Of a stretch of 64,000 nucleotides of DNA, positions 1-13,689 are shown one piece after another (position 1 is the first letter of the stretch; every line of letters begins with the position of its first letter). The position numbers were made by a program, and so were the translations under genes. Below the pieces are notes generated by a model that worked only from the letters and a program-made list of their open reading frames with translations, searched no databases and was not told where the DNA came from. The stretch is from Acorus gramineus. Its lineage: Eukaryota; Streptophyta; Magnoliopsida; Acorales; Acoraceae. The stretch is from contig CM060850.1 of assembly GCA_030737835.1 (NCBI GenBank), forward strand, positions 10,607,877 to 10,671,876, given 5' to 3'.

Positions 1-905
1 TGTAATGCCGCAACTATAATATAATTACACTAAGGACATAATGTAATGCCCAAACTACAAAATTGAGATATATCAGTTTATGAAAGTGATCTACATCGTG
101 AAAGATTTGCCCAGGTTGTCTAATGAGATCAACCCGCATGCTAATCATTAGGCTATGAGCTTCACTAGATTCACTATGGACATTCGCCAATGCCAGATCA
201 TTTGGTTGTTCGACTGTATTTTGATTATCACCTACTTGTGATCCATTCATGTAAATAGGGCTAACTTTAGTTCTGCAAGTACTTACAGAAATTATATTAC
301 AAGTTACATTGTGTACGAATAGATTCACATAATATATATATAACTTTACAGAAACACTATGATACTTTACATGATGATAAAAATTACAAATCATATGTAT
401 GAAACTTACAGAATAAAATGACATAAATTATAATTTCTAAGCCTATACATAATCTAGTGTAAAAAATATGCATGAACTGAAACAATACCATAGATGACAG
501 TTTTACTTAACCCAATTACAAATTATACAATAAACGGTTACAAAAATGTATTATCTTGGATACTAATTCATTGAAACACAGAAATTGAATATAGCCCTTA
601 TACTACATGACTACAGAACCAGAAGGATGCATCAAAACCAGCTCATACCCATTTGTACTGGAACTCTGAAGATAGATATGTATCAGCTTTGCATTGAAGT
701 GAATATGCAGCTGAACCATCTTCTGTATATCGCTGTCATCAATGACTGACACAAACTCTTTATCACAGTCAGGAATGGAGTATTTCATCGTGATTTGCTG
801 TGGATCCAACTTTCATCTTGAACACAACTTCATAATCAAACTTTGTAACTCAGTATCTTCTCCAACATTTTCTATGGATGCATCTTCTTTATATTTACAA
901 ATGGA
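1..905 (-). pseudogene. Decayed MULE/MUSTANG-like transposase gene, N-terminal part, running off the left edge
   Basis: Two blocks read on the minus strand. Block 1 (about 905 to 603) encodes a PB1-like domain: a stretch containing ELQSLIMKLCSR, an in-frame TGA, then KLDPQQITMKYSIPD and DKEFVSVIDDSDIQKMVQL. This is the PB1 layout found at the N terminus of plant MUSTANG and other Mutator-derived proteins. Block 2 (about 272 to 62) follows an acceptor-like TTGCAG and includes PGQIFHDVDHFHKL, which resembles the GQxFxDVxxFrxAL motif that opens the MULE DNA-binding region in such proteins. The TGA (apparently replacing a Trp codon) and a stop at 603 argue for a dead copy. The catalytic DDE domain, if present, would lie left of base 1. 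Family assignment rests on remembered motif patterns. Confidence 0.55.
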
Positions 906-1750
906 AGGTAGTGAAGACATCAGTGAGATGGATTGGCGAGGACTGTTGGGAGATCGGATGGTCAGATTAGGTAGTTAAACTTCAGATCGAATGAAACGAC
1001 GAAAATGAGTGGTCTGGATAGAAGGGCGACTGTGTGAAGGGCGACGAGATAAATGGTGGACGACGAACGGCGACCATGTCAAGGTTCTCAGAGTCGACGA
1101 TAGATTGCGGCAATATTTTCGACACTCACTGTAGGAAGAAAAAGAAAAATGACAGGCATTTAGGAAAGATCTTCATCTGGTCTGGTGAAGAAGAAGAGAA
1201 AAAGAGGGGAAGAAGAAGAGCATTAAAAGGGGTTATGTACTTATATGGGAGGTATTTATGGTATTTACAAAAAGCAGGGGTAATAAAACAATTGGATAAA
1301 GTTGTAGGGGCATAATTTTTTTTTCAGAAGTCAAGGGGTATAGAAAAAACTGGGGGTTTAATCCAGGGGCACATGAGCAATTTACCCAAAAATAAATAAA
1401 TAAATAACAAAAATTAAAGAAGAGCAAAATAGCGAAATGGGTGGCTTTCCAGTCTGAAAATTAAAAAAAAAATTCCCAATTAAATAGGAAATAAGATAAT
1501 TTTTATGATAACATGTGCTATTAGCAGTCTCACTTTTTTTTTTTTCAAAAATTAATTTGATATGGAAGAAAAATGAAAAAAAATCCCTGCAAAAGCATAC
1601 GTTTTCATGATTAACTAGTGGATGTTTGTCTGCTACTACAAAATTGAGGTTGAAATACCACCTTCCACTTATCAAAAGTACAAAAAAATGTACACATAAA
1701 AATCCATAACCAGATATAACTTGTGGTTTAACCTACTACAAAGTTAATTT
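906..1750. other. Intergenic, AT-rich, no gene seen
   Basis: Short ORFs only, with no recognisable protein. It contains purine-rich stretches near 1130-1220 and several A or T homopolymers. It separates the MULE remnant from the 3' end of the metallophosphoesterase gene, whose 3' UTR probably extends leftward into it. Confidence 0.5.
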
Positions 1751-4700
1751 TCAGTGATCATTCCAATCCTTAAATAGCAACATCATGTAAAGAGGGAGGT
1801 TGATAGCAGCAATGAAGACCAACAACCGAAACACACGGACGAACCTTCGTATCACCTTTCCTGCCTTTGACCTGTAAAACGTCGAAGATTTCCCAATGTC
1901 ATCCACCTTGACATCTGCAGTCATGTCCACAGTAACAGATGCCTCTCCCTCTTGTGTGGCAGTCTTCCTTGCCGTCGGTCGGGCCACAACGTTACCCCTG
2001 AAAGGGAATAGAATTGTAATTCCAATAGTAGGGAAGCATGTACTCTATAAAATTAGTGCTCACGAAATCCCTGAAAAAAGGGCTTTAGAACTCTATTTTC
2101 TCTAGTACATTTCATGGAGAATTTTCAAAGCATTGGATTTGTAAGGTATCAGTCTTATACATGAAGATACTGTCCATTTTGTCTCATCGGTTGAGTCAAG
2201 AATCCACCAGTCCAAAAGGCCCAAGTGGGGTTAGTTAAGGTGAGACCTACACTATGGTTTAGTCACGCATCACCTAACATGGATGAATAGTCTGCGTTTA
2301 CATATGAGCACAACTCTAACATACTACAATGCATTTTAAAACTGTGTGCTCATTGAAAGGCAATGCAGATGATATCTATGTGTACACACGACATTATATT
2401 TCCTGAAGGATTATTAGACAAAGGCATGCTATTTTTTTCCATAACAAAACAACAGGGAGACTCTAAGCACAATCTTGCAAAGTTCAGTATCATCTGGATT
2501 GTTGGCCAAAGTCATCTAAACCTCAAGTGGTGATATACCTAATTACTTAAAACACATCAGCACACATGTGCATCTTCTTTGCATAAATCGGCAGACATGC
2601 ACATACCCAAACACAATCAATGAATGAATCATGAATAAATGATCAGTGCATACCTTCCAGTCAATGTGTTGTCAGATGTTTTCATCGTCCGAGGTACCGC
2701 TGAGGCCTTCTTGACAAGATGCATTGAGCCCTCGGCATCCCAAATCATCTCATACTCGCAATCTTCATCTTCATCCTTCTCTTTATGAGACACCATAATG
2801 CTTCTTAGTGTTTCTCCTATGGAACTCATAAAGCGATTGCACGGCTCAGGACAGCTCAAGCCATTCGCCGGCCAAAAGAGCAGCAGTAAAAGTGTAACAA
2901 CAAATAGAAACAGATACCTAAAGATTTCAAGATATCAGTACCAAACAGAACAGAAGCTCATGCCACTATGCCACAAAGGCTTGGCTAAATTTGTAATGGC
3001 TATACCATATGTAAATGTGGGTTTGCATTGGAAGAAAACATAGATGCGTGGATACTGCCTGTTCTGGAGGGATTGTTGTGTTCCATGATGGAATTGATGT
3101 AGCAGAGAGCAGCATGAATGACGGATACAAGTTGCCTTGCTGCCAACTCACAGTCCCCAGTGTGTGCTGCATGAAAAATTTGAATCAGAAATGTGACTTG
3201 TGACACTAACTGGATTGATACATTCAATGCACATCCACATAACAATTCACAAGTTTACCTCAGTTACTGCACCAGTGGGTGTTGAGTGGGTCACTGTACA
3301 TTGATCATGATCATGGCCAGACAATACTAGTATCTGACAAAAAAGTGAAATGATATAGGAATTATGACATGCAAAATAAGTATTGAAGCTTTTGCTATCC
3401 TACCTGTTACTGCAGTGAGTTTATTAACAGAGAAAAAATTACCGGTTTGATTAGTTCCAGCAAACGTGCAGATGTCTCCTCACTGAGATAATTCTGGTAC
3501 CTGCAAAATACAAGGATGAGTTAGGTGTAGAGAGTCATTATATTTAATGAACGGAAAAAAAACATGACAGAGACTTAATTTCATTGTCTGACCATTCAAG
3601 CCTATCACATAGACAAGGAAGCATGAATATCAGAAACAAATAAGCCTCGTCATACACTTCGACTGATGAGCATAACATCATTGATAAACTTACGTTATTC
3701 CTTGATCAGGATCACTTCGACGAATCCTCTGTCGGTGAGGGAAGAAGCAAAGTTAAGAGGCAGTTTCATCATAGCAAGAAAATGCATATAAATATTGAGA
3801 AAAGGGGCGTCAAGTTCAAGGAATAAATTCAATTAAGATGCGGAAGAAAAAAAAAAAGATATAAACTAACAAAAAAAAAAGAAGCTATGATCATGGTGAA
3901 GATGTTATACTTAAAAATTAATAATGATACAGCAGCGCACCTGGTTTATGATGGGGGATGAACGGTATGAGCCACATGGAGTCTCATCAGCGCGATATAG
4001 AGGGATATGTGTCAGTAAAATCCTTGGGCGTGACACCACCTCTAAAAAATGTAGGAAAGATTTATTAAAGGGTTGCAATAAACAAGAAACCGTGAATTTT
4101 ATTCTAAAGGATCAGTATCGCTTACCTTTTGAAATATTCTGAACAAATTCCCAGGACGAGGAGGTCAACTTCCCTTGTACAGGTCCTACAAATGAATGAA
4201 ATTGGTCTACATAATTTTTCCTTTTCCACTGAAATTCATGTGGGCACATACATGGACTCCAAATAAAGCTCAACTCATTTATTCATCTTCATTAGTGTAA
4301 AGCACGAATTTATTCATTAAAAATTATGATGATGCATATGCCTCCAGGATGACAAACAAAGATAGAAATAGATTTCCTCAAACTGAGTGGATGGCTTTCC
4401 AAAACCACTAACAAAGAAGGAAAAACACACAGGAAAATATCACAGGAAATCTCTAAAATTTTCAACTACTTACCATCTAAAGTTTGTGCATCAACTGCTA
4501 TGTACTCCACTTCTCTAGCAATGAAGCGATAATTTCTTTTTCCAAAATCTTTTTCAAAGAGGCTGACCACCTGTATTCATAACTTATCAGACAAATAGTA
4601 TCAACAAGGCGTGAACTGGAAAACTAAGAAATTTGTAAGAAACAGTAGTTTTTCTCCTCTTTTTTTTTTGGAATATTTACAAGAAACAATAGTTAGATTG

Positions 4701-6838
4701 TTAATCTGAAAACAATCGACAGGATGCTGCTTCATATAGGTGAAAATTTGAGACGTTGTTTGTGCAGTAGGAGTCCATATGATAAAAGATGACCTCTATA
4801 AATAAAATTCTACATGCAACCAGAGATTGAATCGGTAAAATGATATGTTTATTCCACTTCCATGATATATGAATTTGTATCCTCAAAGCTTGGCTCGTTT
4901 TTCTTTCAGTTTAGAAGAGCAAATATACCTTTGGGGATCGAGAATTAACACCCGAGTAGCCAATATCATGGTTTCCAGAAAGATAGTAGATGTTGGTCTC
5001 TTCCTTCTTCAGCAGATAAAAAGTATTCTTAAAACGCCACAATGATTCCTGCCACCTGTCAGAACAGGGAACACCAAAGACGATCAATAAGCAAAAAAGA
5101 GAGTACAACAAGGATACTTGGGGGATCTATTTCAATAAACAAGACTTCCAATGATTCTGTCAGATCAAGACAATAATGATTCAAAGGAAGAAATTGCAAA
5201 TTTTCTTTCAAGATAAATATGAAACTGACATTTGTTGATTAATGTAGGTTAAAACATGCTCTTTTTGCACGGATATGCTCGCAACAAGATGCAAAAATAC
5301 ATAGCACATTTTTCTGAGTTGAACTGACCAAGAAAAAAATTTAGGAAAGTAGGCAACATCAGAAAACATGACTATTAAAAAAAATTGAGCACTTGTTAAG
5401 AAAATAATTCTGTAAGTTAAGTAACATGTAACATGATATGAAAGCAATTTTTTTTTCACCCATTATAAACAAGGCCCAAGAAGATCATTTAAATTCAAAA
5501 CCAGAGAAAAATGAACAACTCAATATATTATTGGAAGATGATTAACTAAGATGTATAAACTATGATCATAGAGGGAAATATGCTAATATATAAAGAACTG
5601 CATAAGTTGGCACATCCCGCAAAACATATAATTCTTATAAATGCGACAATGGATATCTAAAATTGCACATCATAATCTTAATGTTCATGCCTTACTCTTC
5701 ATCTGATAAAAGGGGCCCTCCATCAAATTGGTCTCCCAGAAAGATAACCACATGAGGTTTGAATGGCAAGATTGATGAACGGAAAGATCTTCTCATGTAA
5801 AGATCTGTATAGAATTGTGCGGCCTCCAGAGCAAGCGACTTTGGAGGTAAATTGAGCGAGGTCTTGTCCATCAGCTGTTACAATGAAGACCATTTTCGGA
5901 ATCAAATAAAACAACTCCTCCAGAAGGGTTTTTCTAACAATCATGCTTTCTAGATATCTGAAAGACAATTAGAATGGTTTATTCAAAAAAGACAAATAGA
6001 AGGAATATTCTGTTGTTAAGGCAGTTAAATGCAAAGATTTATGAAACTTGTATACTTCCATGTTGATATAACTTTCTTAGAAATGCTTCTGAAGGATGAG
6101 TGCAATATAGTTTCCCGAGAGGGAAATGTTGCTGAAACATTTGAAAAGTTATTGGCATTAGATTTACACAACCAAGTACTCAACCCAATACATCATTATC
6201 GATGTATACAATAGAATCCTTCACCATGTTTAACTTCTTTGACGTTTATGTTTTCCACAATCAAGTACTCAACCCAAAAAACCATCTTCCAGCCTGGTCC
6301 AGTTCTACCCATGATTTGCTCTCCTAACAAGACATCTTATCATTCTCATCGACTCTACAGCATAAATTATGTGAATCAACAAATTTCAACCCACTTCATA
6401 TATATAATCGATTCCATAACTTCCAACATTTCAATCTTTTAATCACCAAATAACCAGAAAACGACATCGGATTCAACCCCGAACCACAAAATCCTATATA
6501 ATCGCAAAAACAAAAAACAACCCAACTTTTAAAAAGACATAAAGATCCAAACTTTTCACCTGTGGGTCGGCGATCACGGCGACATTCACTTGATCTCCCC
6601 CCTGCACAACACATTCATCAATGCCCAACAATAAAAAAGCCGAATTGAATCAATCAAACCAGAGACACAGAGAGAGAGAGAGAGAGGAACATACATTGGA
6701 GGAGGAGGAGGAGGTGAGAGAGGGCCATGAGCATGACCAGAGAGGCACCCAGTAGGAGACCATCTCCCCGTAGAGGAGGCTCAAAGCCCAAACCACACAC
6801 AACACCAAAGTCAGTCTCCATAGCTGACCCTGACCCAT
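1751..6838 (-). CDS. Membrane-anchored calcineurin-like metallophosphoesterase (MPPE1/Ted1/Cdc1-type), 13 exons
   Basis: Exons, 5' to 3': 6838-6695, 6601-6560, 5874-5696, 5055-4929, 4570-4474, 4185-4126, 4041-3941, 3728-3694, 3500-3443, 3333-3259, 3166-3006, 2917-2654, 1997-1751. They join in frame to 1590 nt (529 aa) with GT-AG introns. The metallophosphatase motifs appear in order: ADPQ (Asp60), GDQFDGG (109-115), GNHD (149-152), LTHIPLYR (about 226) and GHDHD (287-291), which supply the usual metal ligands. An N-terminal hydrophobic segment (about 8-40) and hydrophobic segments near 361-376 and 505-522 suggest a membrane protein. Relatives Cdc1, Ted1 and MPPE1 act in the ER/Golgi on GPI-anchor ethanolamine-phosphate remodelling; this role is inferred from the family. 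The 3' side of exon 7 needs the TTTTAG acceptor two bases upstream of a competing AG, because the other choice hits a stop. A GA/CT repeat lies in the 5' leader. The gene looks intact. Confidence 0.9.
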
Positions 6839-6852
6839 ATTTGCTCCTCTTC

Positions 6853-6853
<1 letters not shown>

Positions 6854-6884
<31 letters not shown>
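6854..6884. repeat. CT/GA microsatellite in the metallophosphoesterase 5' leader
   Basis: About 15 CT units on the plus strand, read as GA in the transcript, 16-46 nt upstream of the start codon. A shorter GA run lies at 6671-6686 inside intron 1. Confidence 0.9.
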
Positions 6885-6888
<4 letters not shown>

Positions 6889-8207
6889 TTGTATTGGAGA
6901 GTGGACTGTGGGAGTCGTTGAATCATCAGAGGGATGACCTTCTCCTCCTCCTCCCGCTGTACTGCACTCTGGCCGGGTCAATGGGCCGGGTCAGTGGGCT
7001 CTGATTTCTCTACGTAAAGCCTTATCTGTCATAGGATCAAAAAGGTGTGTGTAGGCTGTCTGGTTGGGGAAGAGCTTTATTACACTCGATCTTTTTTTTT
7101 TTTTTTTTTATTGTACTGCTCAAAATAGAGTCTTATCCACTTATCATATAGATGTATATATTTTGTTAGAAAATTTTCATATTTTATATAAATGATATCA
7201 TTTAATTCATTGAAATATATACTTTATCTTTTAAAAAATTATATATGTTATTAGATGTGATACATGATTTTTAAATAAATAAAAACAAGTGTGGTTTGCG
7301 TTTTAAACTCTAAAATGGATTAGGTGTAACATTTTCAGTTGGGAAAGTTGGGGAAACTAGACTGAATTTTCTAGTCCAAATCTTGATTTTGAGCGCTGAT
7401 ATACTCGATCCGTTTTGCAATCCTATATACTATGATAACGTAGTATATACTGTATTATCATAGTGTATGGAGTTCTATTATAGTTTATGATGCAAATTTT
7501 TTTTTTATTTTTTCAATGCGAATAAAAATGTACTGATATTTTCATTTCATAGAACTGCATGTTCTTCAATAGGAGAGTGCATGATTTTTTTTTTTTTTAA
7601 AAAAAAAACAGTTTTAAACTTCAATTGGGACATATCATTTTCCTTTGATTTTATGACATTGTTCATCATCGTGGATTGAAGGGTAAAATGTGCCCGGCCC
7701 GGTCATCAAAGCACGGGCCCGACCTGTCCAGGTTTATGGATTGACCTGATATACTCGTCGATTTGACAGGTGGGGCCTAGATTACAACCTAAAGTCTGCT
7801 AAAATAAAGCACTCAGCTAGTTTTGTGACCCCATTTATACTCTGTCACTTGTATGGAATTGCTTAATACAGTATATTAACTATATAATCTGCTATCAGAA
7901 TATATAGAAGCACCATTGACTCTCTTCGTATGACACCACTGAAAATCTAGTATTAACTGACTTCAGAAATCAAATGGCATCCACTTTAGGAATCAAACTA
8001 AGGGGGCGTTTAAAAATATGTTTGGATGATTTTGCTTTGTCGGAATTGAAAATTCTTAAATGTGTTTTTAAACACCCATGATTCATTAGGACGCTGAGTC
8101 TAACTTTTCAGTAAAAAATGTCATTTCAAAACTGTTTTTCAGTAAGCATAACAATTGATTTTTCAGTAAACTGTTTTTCAGTAAGCATATTATATATATA
8201 TATATTA

Positions 8208-8246
<39 letters not shown>

Positions 8247-8556
8247 CTTCAAAATCGAAAAAAGTGTGATTTTTTTTATTCAGACAAGCTACAGTATTTC
8301 AAACAAGCATCTAGCATATATTATTCATTTGGCAAGAACATCTACCATATATCATAGTACAAAACTACAAATTGTACTAATTTCACATTTTTTTTCTCAC
8401 ATTACAAATTAACCTCACTTGTTTATACTATCAAATGATTAATACGCACCCAGCAGGTAACAATTGATGAATTTGTATTATTAAAGTTTCAGATGCAGAT
8501 ATCAATCAATTACAACAAATAATCAATTACAACAAATGAAATTTGATCTTCAAATT
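6885..8556. other. Intergenic between two minus-strand genes, with AT microsatellite
   Basis: The metallophosphoesterase promoter should lie at its left end. No coding region was seen. A TA-rich microsatellite runs at about 8187-8244. A small imperfect inverted repeat with GGGCGTTTAAAAA-type ends brackets 8004-8086. A motif at 7392-7425 (GAGCGCTGATA, then CTCGATCCG) belongs to a motif family seen repeatedly elsewhere in the window. The 3' UTR of the thioesterase gene probably ends near 8400. Confidence 0.5.
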
Positions 8557-11500
8557 TCAAGAAGAAGAAGAACTCTGCAAACACTTCTGAATCCATGATT
8601 CGAGGTATTGATATTGTTCAGGAGTGATGGTATGCCCAACATTTGGGTAAGCCTGTGATTTCAGTACAACATACATACAAGTTTTTAGTATGACAAGAAT
8701 CTGATGTTTTGAAGTCCAAAAACCATAACTTTTTTTTTTTTTTTTTTTTTAATCTACCTTGAATTCACAGGTCATTCCAATCTTTTCTAGGAATGGAGGA
8801 GCAGCTTGTCCCGCGCCAAACACAGCCATTCTGTCAGCCTCACCATGAAACCATAGAATTGGTGTCTGCAAGGTTTCCAGATAAATAATGACATGCAAAC
8901 AATTTTAGTATGGGAAACTCACATGCAAAATTAATGTAGTGATGAAGCATATCAACTATGTTATTTATGTCAATATTAAGTGATGATGATGTAGAACTGT
9001 TTGTGGAAGAGCCACAGGAGTTGCTGGAATGAGAAAACACAGAGAAAATGGGTTGACAGAACCCACCAAAGGTGTAATATCAAAGGGCCATAACTTAGGA
9101 TTCTGATGTCAAAATGACTTGTACAATATATTAAAATAGGATGGCTCTGAGTGTATAGTAATTTATCATGCTAGGTTGTCTTGTTATTTTTAATAAAATC
9201 ATGTAATTCCAGTATTAAAAGTTTATTCTTACCGTTTATGATCTATGAAAAGAAATTTTAATACCCCGATATAACCAGCTTTTCGAATTAATGGAAAATT
9301 CTCCGGTTTTGATTTTCTTCCTCATGGATTCAAGATGTTCTTCAAGAAAAAGATGTGATTTTATTCTTACTGTTATCCATAATAAAAATGAGAATTGGGA
9401 AGCAGGAAAGAATAACCTTCTTCGCCTCTGGTGTGATGCGATCGATGATCGATGGAGAACTGAAAGGAACCCATCCTGCAAACACTGCACCTCCACCCAG
9501 AGTCTTTGGATACAGAAGCGCAGTTGCGAACGCCATAGCAGCTACATATTCACAAATTATTCGCTTTACATCGTTTGATCTTAGAAAGTGAGAAATACAT
9601 GGATGGAAGCAAAATATAACATACCTCCTTGGCTGAATCCACAGACAAATATGTTTTCAGGATCTGTGCCTGCTGCAACCTCATTGTCTATCAATGCATG
9701 TATTGTCTCCACAGTTTCAAGTAGTCCCTTTTCATCTCTTGGAGAATCCTGATTAGATATTAATGCAGAGCTTATTATCATTTCAAACATTAGAACAATT
9801 TATAGATATATGTCATCATTTGACTAATGGACTATAGTAATCAGTTCTGATATTTTTTGAAACATTGAGAATCAGTACTATTGTGATAATTTAAATGACT
9901 ATTACTGAAGAAAAGATTGAAGTCAAAACAAAAGAGTTTTCAAAGATTCATGACTTTAATGAAGCATGAATCTTACACTTAAGGTTGTTGGATCACATGT
10001 GAAATAGACTTGTGATTGAAAATGTCACAAAGCCTCAAATGCTAAAATGCTAAATATGTGAGACGACATATGTTTATCTATCATTGGTTACTGATGAGAC
10101 ATGATGAGATTCAATCAGGGTGGATTTCATCCCCTGCCATACAAAGTTTAGAAACATTGATGTAATTTGAATTCCTTCCACACTAATACTTGCCCTCCTC
10201 TGTAAGGGCTGTGATTACTCAAATTTCAACATGAAATTCATAGTATTTTCATGCAATATTGTCACAGAATTAACAAAAAAAAAAAAAATTGAAATAGATT
10301 TGCACTCACAGCAGTCATAGGTATGGCATAAATGTCGAACCAAGCCGGGATCCCACCTTGGTATCCATGGAAGAACCTATTCACACCTGCATTTCATTTC
10401 GATTTTCAAACATCACTTGCTTATTTTCGGTATGATATTCTTAAATCTTTGATAATTTCAAACATGATTTATGTGAAGTTATATATACCGAATACTAATG
10501 ATTTGTTTAGCGTTTATTCTCATTCTTATTACGTTGAAATACTAAAAAAAATTACATTTTGAATTCATGGACATTTCAAACCAAATTTCATCATTAATCT
10601 TTAGAAGGCCTGTCAGAGAATGTGTGTGTATATAACTCACTATATACAAAACACTTATTTACAATCCTAATTACGTAATTATATATATGGTTTATCCAAG
10701 CTTAAATTATTTATGTGGAAATAGATGATAATTAGATGATTTTCATTTTTGGTTGTTGTTCATACATATTTGAGTAAATTTTTATCTTTTGCATTTGTAT
10801 TATTTAAATATGGTTATGATTTATGATAGATAAACAGGAATTAAACTATACTAATCTTATATGCAAGAGAGTTTATTTTAATTCATTAGAGTATAATTGC
10901 TATAGTTTATTTCACATGGGCAGAATAAATCAGGATTATCCAAGAAATGGGTGCATCGTACTCTCTTTGCATTCATACCCAATTTCAAAATAAAATAAAA
11001 TAAATTATCCTAGTTTTTTTAGCTTCGTTATGAAATTGACTTTAGGACCAGTTTTACGATTAAAACAATCACAAGGTCAATTTTAAAATTGAAAATAAAT
11101 AACTTGATAAAAATAAAAATTACCCCAAAAAAATAAGGTTAAAGACAATTAAGTCCCTATAAACATGGAAAAACCCATATAAGTCCTTACTAAAATTGGG
11201 ACAGACGTACGAGTCCCTGAAAACTCAGAAAAACCTAATTATCATCCTTGAGTTAAATTTCCATCCAAACTTAACGGAATATTCTCATAATATTTCATCA
11301 CATATAATTGTGTAGACATTGAAGTCCTTATAAACAGTCATAAAGACAAATTAGTCACTGCAAAAGACAAAATTGTCCCTGAAAGACTTTTACATTAAAT
11401 TGTGTACACATTGCAGTCTCTATAAACAATCATAAAGACAAATTAATCTCTACAAAAGATAAAATTGCCCCTGAAAGATTTTTACATTTAATTGGATAAA

Positions 11501-12560
11501 CATTACAGTCCTTATAAATAATCGTAAAGATAAAATGGTCCCTGTAAAAGACCAAAATGCCATTGAAGAATGCATTCTACTGGTTAAAATATTGTTTTTA
11601 CATCCAAATTGTGATCTTCAGGTGGAGTGTGATTGATAGGATAAAAGATGAAAAAATAAATAAATAAATTATATTATTTATCTTTATGATTGTTTATAAG
11701 GACTGCAATGTCTACACAAGTAAATGTAAAAATCCTTCAGGGGTATTTTTATCTTTTACAGGGACCAATTTGTCTTTACGATTGTTTATAAATACTATAA
11801 TGTCTATTCAATTAAATGTAAAAGTCTTTTAAGGACAATTTTGTCTTTTGCGGGGATTAATTTTCTTTATGATTATTTATAGGGACAACAAAACAATGTG
11901 TACACAATTTAATGTAAAAGTCTTTTAGGGACAATTTTGTCATTTGCATGGATTAATTTGTCTTTATGACAGTTTATAAGGACTTCAATGTCAACACAAT
12001 TATATGTGATGGAATATTCTGGGAATATTCCTTTAAGTTTGGATGGAAATTTAACTCAGGGATGATAATTGGGTTTTTCTGAGTTCTCAGAGACTCGTAC
12101 GTCTGTCCCAATTTTAATAGGGACTTATATGGATTTTCTCATGTTTGTAGGGATTTAGATGTCTTTAATTCAAAAAAAATAACGTAACGTAATATTCCTT
12201 TAAGTGGGCGTGAGGATATCAAATCCACCAATCTCATCGGTCAACACCTACCAAACCCCCACCACAAACTGATCGTGACCGTTGGATCTACCAACGATAA
12301 CCCATCGGTGGATCCATACCCCGAAAGCAAAAGTCTACCGACTATACGGCCAAGATCGCTGGACCAAATGAAACGGAGGGCTGAGGAATGATGAGCTTAC
12401 CTTTGAAAGAGATGGGCCGTCGTGGGGCGGACGGGAAGGCCCATTTGGACTCTTTAAGCTCTGGAGACTCGAAGAGGGTCTTCACGTACTCGTTCGCCGG
12501 ACCCGAGCCGCCCATACCGTGGAGCCATATGATGAACCCACGTGGCGGATTTGGAGCCAT
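8557..12560 (-). CDS. Acyl-protein thioesterase / carboxylesterase (phospholipase-carboxylesterase family), 6 exons
   Basis: Exons, 5' to 3': 12560-12401, 10386-10310, 9748-9625, 9541-9417, 8865-8758, 8652-8557. Together they make 690 nt (229 aa), phases consistent. It is an alpha/beta hydrolase of the APT1/2 type, which hydrolyses acyl thioesters or small esters, usually in the cytosol. The sequence shows the oxyanion loop LHGMGGSGPANE (14-25), the nucleophile elbow GFSQG (Ser118), the catalytic Asp in HGEADR (Asp173) and the catalytic His in PNVGH (His205). The family normally has SQGGA; here it is SQGAA. An in-frame ATG exists at 12650, but the intervening residues come from the CT microsatellite, so MAPNPPRG at 12560 is preferred, as in relatives. 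Intron 1 is about 2 kb and holds a large foldback element. A truncated copy of exon 1 lies at 18476-18655. Confidence 0.9.
11135..12180. mobile_element. Foldback-type element with long inverted arms in thioesterase intron 1
   Basis: The left arm (about 11135-11560) and right arm (about 11690-12180) are reverse complements over several hundred bases. Paired landmarks are GACAGACGTACGAGTC near 11200 against GACTCGTACGTCTGTC near 12092, and GTTTATAAGGACT-type segments in both. Each arm also contains a roughly 90-bp unit repeated in tandem (ACAATTTTGTCTTTTGC-type phrases). No ORF of note. It looks like a non-autonomous foldback or MITE; the superfamily is not determined. Confidence 0.75.
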
Positions 12561-12600
12561 TGATGATCGATCAGACAGTGGATTGGAAACCAAGACGATA

Positions 12601-12604
<4 letters not shown>

Positions 12605-12638
<34 letters not shown>
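12605..12638. repeat. GA/CT microsatellite in the thioesterase 5' leader
   Basis: About 17 GA units on the plus strand, read as CT in the transcript, 45-78 nt upstream of the start codon. Confidence 0.9.
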
Positions 12639-12639
<1 letters not shown>

Positions 12640-12719
12640 TGGAGTTTCAAACATGATATTTGGAATCATATATATTTGTAGGGTCTCTCATCATAGAAAT
12701 GGTGGTTGATATTGCCACG

Positions 12720-13400
12720 CCAATTTTTTCTTAAAAAAAATAATTAAGAAATTAATCCCAGGTCCTCCAGGGAATCTGGGAATTAATTTGAAGTCCCTGG
12801 AACATTTGATTTTTTTAATTATGTTTATGTTTTCACATTTTTTTTAAATGTATATAGACATATTAATAGTGTATATAGACAGTTTAATAGTGTATACAGA
12901 CTTATTAATAGTGTACATAGATGGTGAAGAAAGAGGAGTAAAAATAAGAATATAACAACAGATTTAATGATGTTCAAATAGAAGGATAAAAAAATAATAT
13001 ACAATGGGATCTAAGGACTTAAAAATAAATTTAGATGTTACAAAGACTTAAAAACAATTTAGACATTTTTTTAAGGACCCATAATTAATTTTTTCAAAAA
13101 ATAAATTGAAATGTTTGACTTGGAATGTCTTATTTTAATTTGATTCACCTTAGATGTGTGATGATGGTAGCAAATATAATTAATTAAAGAAATATATAAA
13201 ACTATTATTAAAATTAATAGAATGTTAACATGTTGTTCCCATGTCTCTCATTCACTTTGTTTAGTGTAGGAACAAGAATAACAATGGTGTATTAATGTAT
13301 GCATTTAATTTTTATGAGTGTGTATTTTATTTTTAATAAAAAAATATGTTTCACCATTCAAATAATACTTAATAAAAAAATAAAAAACATGTGTTGGTTG
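12720..13400. repeat. Segmental duplication block X (inverted partner at 26060-26800)
   Basis: AT-rich non-coding DNA. Its reverse complement recurs at about 26060-26800. Shared landmarks include the GTGTATATAGACA-type triplet (12850-12920, against 26570-26640), CATGTCTCTCATTCACTTTG-like text near 13242 and the GAACAAGAATAAcAATGGTGT phrase near 13270. Identity is visibly below that of the RALF gene copies, so this duplication looks older or less constrained. Confidence 0.75.
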
Positions 13401-13689
13401 TAAAAAAGAGAGTCTAGATCCAGTCAGGCCTGAATTTGGTCTGTATCATCGATACCGAATTGTACAGCCTATGAATCAAACTATGCAGTTTATGAATCGA
13501 ACTGCACAACTAATTATTGGATACATATGTCACTCGTTGTATAGTTTAATTCATAGGCTGTATAGTTTGATTCATAAGCAGTGTGGTTTAATATTGTTGT
13601 TACTCAACAAACCAAAACCTAATTGGATCCGGACTTCAAATAGGACTCAAACGAAAGGATACATGCTATATATAAAAATGAAGAATTCT

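Noticed and set aside
12560..12650. Upstream in-frame ATG of the thioesterase giving an apparent signal peptide (MKLHISLSLSL)
   Set aside because: The hydrophobic stretch is the translated CT microsatellite. Relatives start at the position equivalent to 12560 and are cytosolic.
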